A stretch of 39,329 nucleotides of DNA from Haliea sp. (GTDB taxonomy: Bacteria; Pseudomonadota; Gammaproteobacteria; Pseudomonadales; Halieaceae), in the NCBI GenBank assembly GCA_002692965.1, contig NZNC01000011.1:1-39329 (forward strand), in the 5' to 3' direction. Of the stretch, positions 35,025-39,329 are shown in pieces (the first letter of the stretch is position 1; each line of letters opens with the position of its first letter). The notes under the pieces are model-generated. The model saw nothing but the letters and a program-made list of their open reading frames with translations, ran no database searches and was not told where the DNA came from. Position numbers and translations under genes: made by a program.

Positions 35025-35717
35025 CTAAACATTTTGACGCATATCCAGCTCATTCCACTCCAGAGCTCGCGAGCGCCAATGCATTTCAATTTGCTGAACA
35101 AACTTCGGGTGGACCATCTTGGCGCGAAGCTCACACCAATGCGGGCCATCCTGCCGAATGACAACTCCCTCCAGAGGGCCGTCCCGGAAACCACTGGACG
35201 TGTTATACACCAGCTCCTCAAGCTCTTTAATTGTGAAGCGCCCTCGTTTCAACAATGGCACCGAAACCAGGCCAAGTATGTCAGCCAGCTCATCGCGTCG
35301 GCTACTGTTCCAGAATCGCTGCGCGGTGCGATCGAAGACATCAAAAACCAGGAACCAGTCAGGTAGACTGCCATAGTCGAGAGAGTGTCGCGCGGCGCAC
35401 CATTCTCCGAACACAATGACATCCGTAGGCAGCTCCGCATGAAAGCTGGCAAGATGCTGCGTCAACCACTGATTTAGGCGCGAGAACTGCCCGCGGAACG
35501 GCGGCTCTAAATAAGCCCCTCGGTTCTGGGCACGTATCTGACCATTTCCCCCCCAGGAAATGCCCAGGTTCGCGCCATCCAGCTTTTCCTCCACTACTAC
35601 GTCACCGGCCAACAGCGCTTTGACCTCGGGGGGGGCGAGCAGCTTGTCGTCTCGCGGCTCCCCCTCGCCCAGCCAGGCAAGGTGCGGTGTATGAGGGAAA
35701 CGGAAGAACTCAGTCAT
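35025..35717 (-). CDS. RNA ligase family protein
   Basis: 230 residues. The ligase nucleotidyltransferase motifs are visible: motif I EEKLDGAN with nucleophile Lys45, motif Ia-like RAQNRGAYL, motif III-like VIVFGEWCAARH and LVFDVFD, motif IV EGVVIR, and motif V RAKMVHPKF. This fits the PF09414-type RNA ligases (Rnl2-like), which seal RNA nicks after adenylation. The ATG at 35717 was chosen because it overlaps the PIN gene's stop by 8 nt and has GGAG upstream; an earlier in-frame start would overlap further. Clustering with a nuclease suggests cutting and repair of RNA (inference). It lies 26 nt upstream of the helicase start. Confidence 0.86.
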   Translation of the reverse strand: MTEFFRFPHTPHLAWLGEGEPRDDKLLAPPEVKALLAGDVVVEEKLDGANLGISWGGNGQIRAQNRGAYLEPPFRGQFSRLNQWLTQHLASFHAELPTDVIVFGEWCAARHSLDYGSLPDWFLVFDVFDRTAQRFWNSSRRDELADILGLVSVPLLKRGRFTIKELEELVYNTSSGFRDGPLEGVVIRQDGPHWCELRAKMVHPKFVQQIEMHWRSRALEWNELDMRQNV

Positions 35718-36249
35718 CTTCAGGAAGCTCCGGTGCAGGGCCGTCAAACTTCCCTCGGTAAAAGCGCTTCACATCCTCTGGGCACACAAAGCGGAAACGA
35801 ACCCCTGCCTCGGCAAGCTTCGGCCACCAGCTCAACCATTTGCAGTCGGCAGCTTGAAGCACATGCGGATTGCCATCATCAGCCGCCGCCACAGCGATAA
35901 ACTTTCGGTCCGGTGGATCAAACACCTTTTGCAGCTCGTGATTGGGGAACTCCTCAAACCAGTCCTGTACTGTTTCATTCACCGACACCCGAGCGACATG
36001 CTTTGGGTTGGACTGGCACTGCAGCAGCCACTTGAGAAAGGCGTCCCCGGGTTCGGGCTGACCCTTGTTTGGGTTCAGCTTGTGTAGGTACTCATCAATC
36101 AGCTTCCAGCTATCATCGATGACGACGACACCTCGATGGCGTATATCGTCAATAGCCTCGATACAGGCAATAATGCACTCTTCTGAAACGCCCTCATGAT
36201 CAGCATTCGCCACCAGCAGCACGTTGGTATCGATTACAACACGCGTCAT
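35710..36249 (-). CDS. PIN-like domain nuclease
   Basis: 179 residues. The N-terminus MTRVVIDTNVLLVAN has the first PIN acidic residue, Asp7. Further acidic residues sit where the fold expects them: Glu53 (DEYLHKL), Asp111/Asp114 (FDPPDRKFIAVAA) and Asp135 (AADCKWLSW). PIN enzymes are metal-dependent ribonucleases, often toxins. Here it is coupled to an ATPase (ATGA overlap of 4 nt), not to a small antitoxin, so control by the ATPase is plausible, as in ATPase-nuclease defence pairs. It is longer than a VapC toxin (about 130). The RNA target is unknown. Confidence 0.82.
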   Translation of the reverse strand: MTRVVIDTNVLLVANADHEGVSEECIIACIEAIDDIRHRGVVVIDDSWKLIDEYLHKLNPNKGQPEPGDAFLKWLLQCQSNPKHVARVSVNETVQDWFEEFPNHELQKVFDPPDRKFIAVAAADDGNPHVLQAADCKWLSWWPKLAEAGVRFRFVCPEDVKRFYRGKFDGPAPELPEDD

Positions 36250-37640
36250 GCATCGCTTCCCCGTGCCTTCTGGGCCCGACGCTTGCGGGCGGCCGCCAAC
36301 GCCCGCTGAGTGATGTCTTCCATGCCGTCACCGAAGAAGTCATCAGGCCAGTTTTCGATATCCCCATATTCGTTGAGTCTCAGCGGTTCCAGGTGGGCAC
36401 CGTTACGACGGCGCGTCACGAAGTAGACCGCCACTTCATCGGGCGTTACCTCACCTTCAGCGATACGCCGCTGCAAGCGGTTAAGGAAATGCTCCGAATG
36501 GCTCTCAATGATAAGTTGAGTGTTGCGAACGTGCCCATCCTCCCTCGCCTGAATCGCACTGATAAAGGCATCCGCCAGGTTAGCCTGCACACGTGGGTGC
36601 AAGTGAATTTCCGGCTGCTCCATCCACAAGACCGAATTTGGCGGCGCATAAAACGCCTGTACCAGTGCTGGCAGAATCTGGGACACACCAAACCCGACGT
36701 CGGTCAACTTGACCCAGGGCGCCCCGGCGTGGGTCTGGATCAGTACCTCATACTCCTTGCGTCCTTCCGCGATGGGCTCGACCTTGAACTCGTGGATGAT
36801 GCCGAGGTTCTTGAGCCAACCGGCGATAAATGTATCGAAGGGTTGATACTTCTGCCTGGGTCCGCGGTTTAGCTCCCGCCCCTGCTGGGTGGCCGCCAGG
36901 ATCGCCGGAATGGTAAGCTCACCCTCGGCACCCACATCGGGCGGGGAGTCACCCGACCAGGGGTAGACGCGCTTGGGTGGGCTGCGCAACGGGCCAAGGT
37001 GGTAGAAGTTCTCCAACAGTTGCTCCGCTTCGAGCACGAACTCGGTCAGGAAGTGCGCATTTTGATATCGCGAAAGTGTCTTGTCTGAGAACCGGTAAAA
37101 CTTCTCCGGCGACTCAACACCCCAACTTCTACCCTGTGCATGAACCAGCCGCAGGGGTTCGCACTTGAGGAAAGGCTTGGCGTCCCGGCGCCCATGACTG
37201 GCGCTGAGCACCTTTTCGTCGTCCTGACGCAAGGTATAGGAAAATTGCTTGGTTTCGGGCTGCTGCACCTTGCTGGCAGCGATCTCTGCTTCCAGTGTGA
37301 GTTCATCGCCACTGAAAGTCTGATCCGGGTTGAGGATATCTCTCAATTCCAGCGGCTTTCGAGTCTTCCAGCTCAGCGAAAACTTGAGCGCTTTAGTCAA
37401 ATCGTGCTCAAACAAACAGTCCTCGAATGTGCCCAGGTCGATCAGCGAGTTGTCGTCGCCCAAATGCAGAGAGCGCTTGCGATCGGTCAGCAGCGCTGTC
37501 TGCTTCAGGGCCATCAGCAGATGACCCAGGCTCGACTTGCCTGAGCTGTTGGTGCCGAAAATGACCGTCAGCGGCGCCAGGCGCATGGGCCCGGTGTCCC
37601 GCCAGGCCTTGAAGTTCTGCAGTCGCAGCTCAGTGAGCAT
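36246..37640 (-). CDS. AAA ATPase of the DUF3696/AAA_21 type
   Basis: 464 residues. The N-terminus MLTELRLQNFKAWRDTGP, then LTVIFGTNSSGKSS (Walker A, Lys35), are typical of ABC/SMC-like 'overcoming lysogeny'-type ATPases. A GVSQILPALVQA signature-like helix, MEQPEIHLHP (Walker B, then D-loop region) and IESHSEHFLNRLQ (H-loop His) follow. No nuclease domain is fused to it, unlike OLD proteins, so the adjacent PIN protein is the likely effector (inference). AGGAG precedes the ATG. The gene begins 12 nt after the methyltransferase stop. In G+C it is closer to the core than the helicase gene is. Confidence 0.88.
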   Translation of the reverse strand: MLTELRLQNFKAWRDTGPMRLAPLTVIFGTNSSGKSSLGHLLMALKQTALLTDRKRSLHLGDDNSLIDLGTFEDCLFEHDLTKALKFSLSWKTRKPLELRDILNPDQTFSGDELTLEAEIAASKVQQPETKQFSYTLRQDDEKVLSASHGRRDAKPFLKCEPLRLVHAQGRSWGVESPEKFYRFSDKTLSRYQNAHFLTEFVLEAEQLLENFYHLGPLRSPPKRVYPWSGDSPPDVGAEGELTIPAILAATQQGRELNRGPRQKYQPFDTFIAGWLKNLGIIHEFKVEPIAEGRKEYEVLIQTHAGAPWVKLTDVGFGVSQILPALVQAFYAPPNSVLWMEQPEIHLHPRVQANLADAFISAIQAREDGHVRNTQLIIESHSEHFLNRLQRRIAEGEVTPDEVAVYFVTRRRNGAHLEPLRLNEYGDIENWPDDFFGDGMEDITQRALAAARKRRAQKARGSDA

Positions 37641-37652
37641 GGGTCTCTCTCC

Positions 37653-39329
37653 TTACAGCTCGTAGTCGATCAGTTGAGCTTCGCGCTTGAGCTCGTCGTC
37701 GCGACACTCCTTGGCCCACACCTTGAGCAGGCCGCGCAGGGCGTCGCTATCGCGCTTGCCGTGCTCGCTGAGGTAGTTACGCGCAGCGACGATGCCACCT
37801 TCACGATGCGTGATGATAAGCCCACCGAGCACGTCCCACAGCGTCTGTGGGCTCTCCAGGCGGGCCGCGGCGCGCTCCTCCGGCTTGAGCAAGCGCAACT
37901 TGTTGCCGCGGATGGCCAGCGGGGCGGCGCGCTCGTCTTCACCGACGTTGGCATAGGCCACCATATCGTCGCTGACGCGGTAGTTGCCGTTGCGGTTCTG
38001 AAGGCGGAAGTTGAGCGAGCGGCTCATCTGCAGCGCGTCATCGAAGGCGAAGTCACCGAGGCCATTGATGCCGAGGGCGATCACCGCCAGGCGGGATTCG
38101 GCATCCAGGTCATCAACGGTGACCAGGCCGCCGGAGAGGCGGCTGACCTCTTCTTCTGCCACCACGCGGGCCGCTTCCTGCATGGCGCGGGTGGGCGGCA
38201 CCTCGTCGTCGCCATCCTGTACCGGCCAGTGGGCGGAGTAGACGCGCAGGGCACGGCCCCAGGAGGCGATCATGCGGTCTACAGGGTTGAGCTTGAGTCG
38301 CTCGAACTCCCCCAGGCCCTCACGCACCGCAGCTTCCAGCTTGCCTTTAACCTCATAGGCCCAGCTGGAGGGCTCGCGATCCCCACGATCCGCCGGGCGG
38401 CAAGCGATAAAGATTGTGGAGGCGGCAGCTGCCAAATTCATCTGGTGCATTGAGTGGCTGCTTTCAGAATCTACAGGCATACAGGAGGTAATATGCCAAC
38501 CAGAATGTATCAAGGCATTTGTCAAAGTTTCCCAGGCGTCTGAGCTTTTGTGGGTAAACATTAAAGTCATTATGCCATCTAGCTTGAGCACACGCTTGCA
38601 TTCAGTGAAGATTTCCTGCATAAGCTGCTCGTAGCGTGCCTTGGCGTTTCGAGCCGATCCATCTCTAGCAGGATTAGCGACGGCCTCTGAGTACTTATCA
38701 GTTTCTTCATCATCAAACCAGCCAGGGTATAGATCGCCTACAGACCGCTTATGCCAAGCATAGTAAAAGTCAGAAAGCTCACTGTATTGCACATTATCGT
38801 AATAAGGCGGGTCCATTACTATCGCATCAACACTACGCTCATTCACCTCGCCAATGTTGGTTGCTGAACCTTTTAAAAGCTTAACAAACTCTCTATCGCA
38901 CCCGCCAACATTCCTCTTGCTAGCAAGTTCGGCAATTCCTTTATACGAATCTAATACCTGATCGACCCCCCACATAAACCCAGATGACGGGCCAGAGAAA
39001 ACCATCTCTCCAAAAGTCCACTGAGTTGCAAAATTGTGTCTACTAAACGCACCTTTAATAATACCCCTTGTATATTCCCACCGCGTATGCCTGCAGTTGT
39101 AATCAATGCCTTTATCTAGCATGAATTGCAGATAGGTAACTATCGCACGACCACGCTCGAACCCAAACTTTTCAATTATTTTATTTTTTACATCATAAAG
39201 TGCCTCAAGAGCAGTCAAATGCCCAAGAAGCTGACGAGGAGTAAACATGTCTGACCACAACTCCTCACCATACATCCGATGCCCGCGATTATAATTTGAT
39301 AACTGTGTAATAGGGCTATTGGGTATCAA
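37653..39329 (-). CDS. DUF1156-type DNA methyltransferase, 5' part outside the window
   Basis: At least 558 residues; the reading frame remains open at the right edge. The window begins mid-protein: the segment near LWSDMFTPRQLLGHLTAL is normally some 400 residues into DUF1156 proteins. Thus the DUF1156 domain and the SAM-binding glycine motif lie outside. Visible here is catalytic motif IV, DPPYYDNVQYSELSDFYYAW, an adenine N6-type site, followed by a helical C-terminal half (TPR-like, Glu/Arg-rich). It probably modifies host DNA for self-recognition. The catalytic part (about 38460-39329) is AT-rich while 37653-38400 is GC-rich. It is probably the first of the five visible operon genes. Confidence 0.88.
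   Translation of the reverse strand: MIPNSPITQLSNYNRGHRMYGEELWSDMFTPRQLLGHLTALEALYDVKNKIIEKFGFERGRAIVTYLQFMLDKGIDYNCRHTRWEYTRGIIKGAFSRHNFATQWTFGEMVFSGPSSGFMWGVDQVLDSYKGIAELASKRNVGGCDREFVKLLKGSATNIGEVNERSVDAIVMDPPYYDNVQYSELSDFYYAWHKRSVGDLYPGWFDDEETDKYSEAVANPARDGSARNAKARYEQLMQEIFTECKRVLKLDGIMTLMFTHKSSDAWETLTNALIHSGWHITSCMPVDSESSHSMHQMNLAAAASTIFIACRPADRGDREPSSWAYEVKGKLEAAVREGLGEFERLKLNPVDRMIASWGRALRVYSAHWPVQDGDDEVPPTRAMQEAARVVAEEEVSRLSGGLVTVDDLDAESRLAVIALGINGLGDFAFDDALQMSRSLNFRLQNRNGNYRVSDDMVAYANVGEDERAAPLAIRGNKLRLLKPEERAAARLESPQTLWDVLGGLIITHREGGIVAARNYLSEHGKRDSDALRGLLKVWAKECRDDELKREAQLIDYEL

Overview
The window looks like chromosome of a high-GC gammaproteobacterium, probably a marine one. That placement is inference: it rests on two large TonB-dependent receptors of the type common in marine oligotrophs, gammaproteobacterial-style Kef, Lon-like, Mod and M28 proteins, and strong AGGAGG-type ribosome binding sites. 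There is no rRNA, tRNA or CRISPR array here.

Layout. (1) 1-333 is the right end of an IS1380-like insertion sequence (last 48 codons of the transposase plus a likely terminal repeat). (2) 397-7509, minus strand: a P-type cation ATPase, a Kef-type antiporter, a membrane Ser/Thr kinase and a secreted protein, an ion-homeostasis and signalling cluster. (3) 7634-8640, plus strand: a membrane-anchored retropepsin-like protease and an FMN split-barrel protein. (4) 8661-11772, minus strand: a Lon-type protease overlapping a universal-stress-like gene. (5) 11892-13048, minus strand: a small secreted protein with an operator-like upstream region, and a secreted cupin. (6) 13326-15623, plus strand: TonB-dependent receptor with a clear terminator. 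(7) 15856-20020, plus strand: an unusual three-gene cluster of an ATP-grasp ligase, a 666-residue protein with a papain-like Cys-His-Asn pattern, and a membrane di-iron hydroxylase. (8) 20034-28680, minus strand: ADP-ribosylglycohydrolase, M28 peptidase, modABC molybdate importer with a highly structured element upstream of modA, thioesterase, LLM flavin enzyme, and a TPR/GGDEF diguanylate cyclase, many joined by 1-14 nt overlaps. (9) 28982-31216, plus strand: a second TonB-dependent receptor.

(10) 31234-39329, minus strand, running off the right edge: a compact island of lower-GC, mosaic DNA that reads as an anti-phage operon. In transcription order: a DUF1156-type DNA methyltransferase (5' part missing), a DUF3696-like AAA ATPase, a PIN-like nuclease, an RNA ligase and a PLD-SNF2 helicase. 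A DUF1156 methylase with a PLD-SNF2 helicase recalls known predicted defence systems. An ATPase/PIN/RNA-ligase cassette between them is, as far as I know, not a described arrangement, and I regard it as the best candidate for a new system here. The second candidate is the ATP-grasp/papain-like/hydroxylase cluster.
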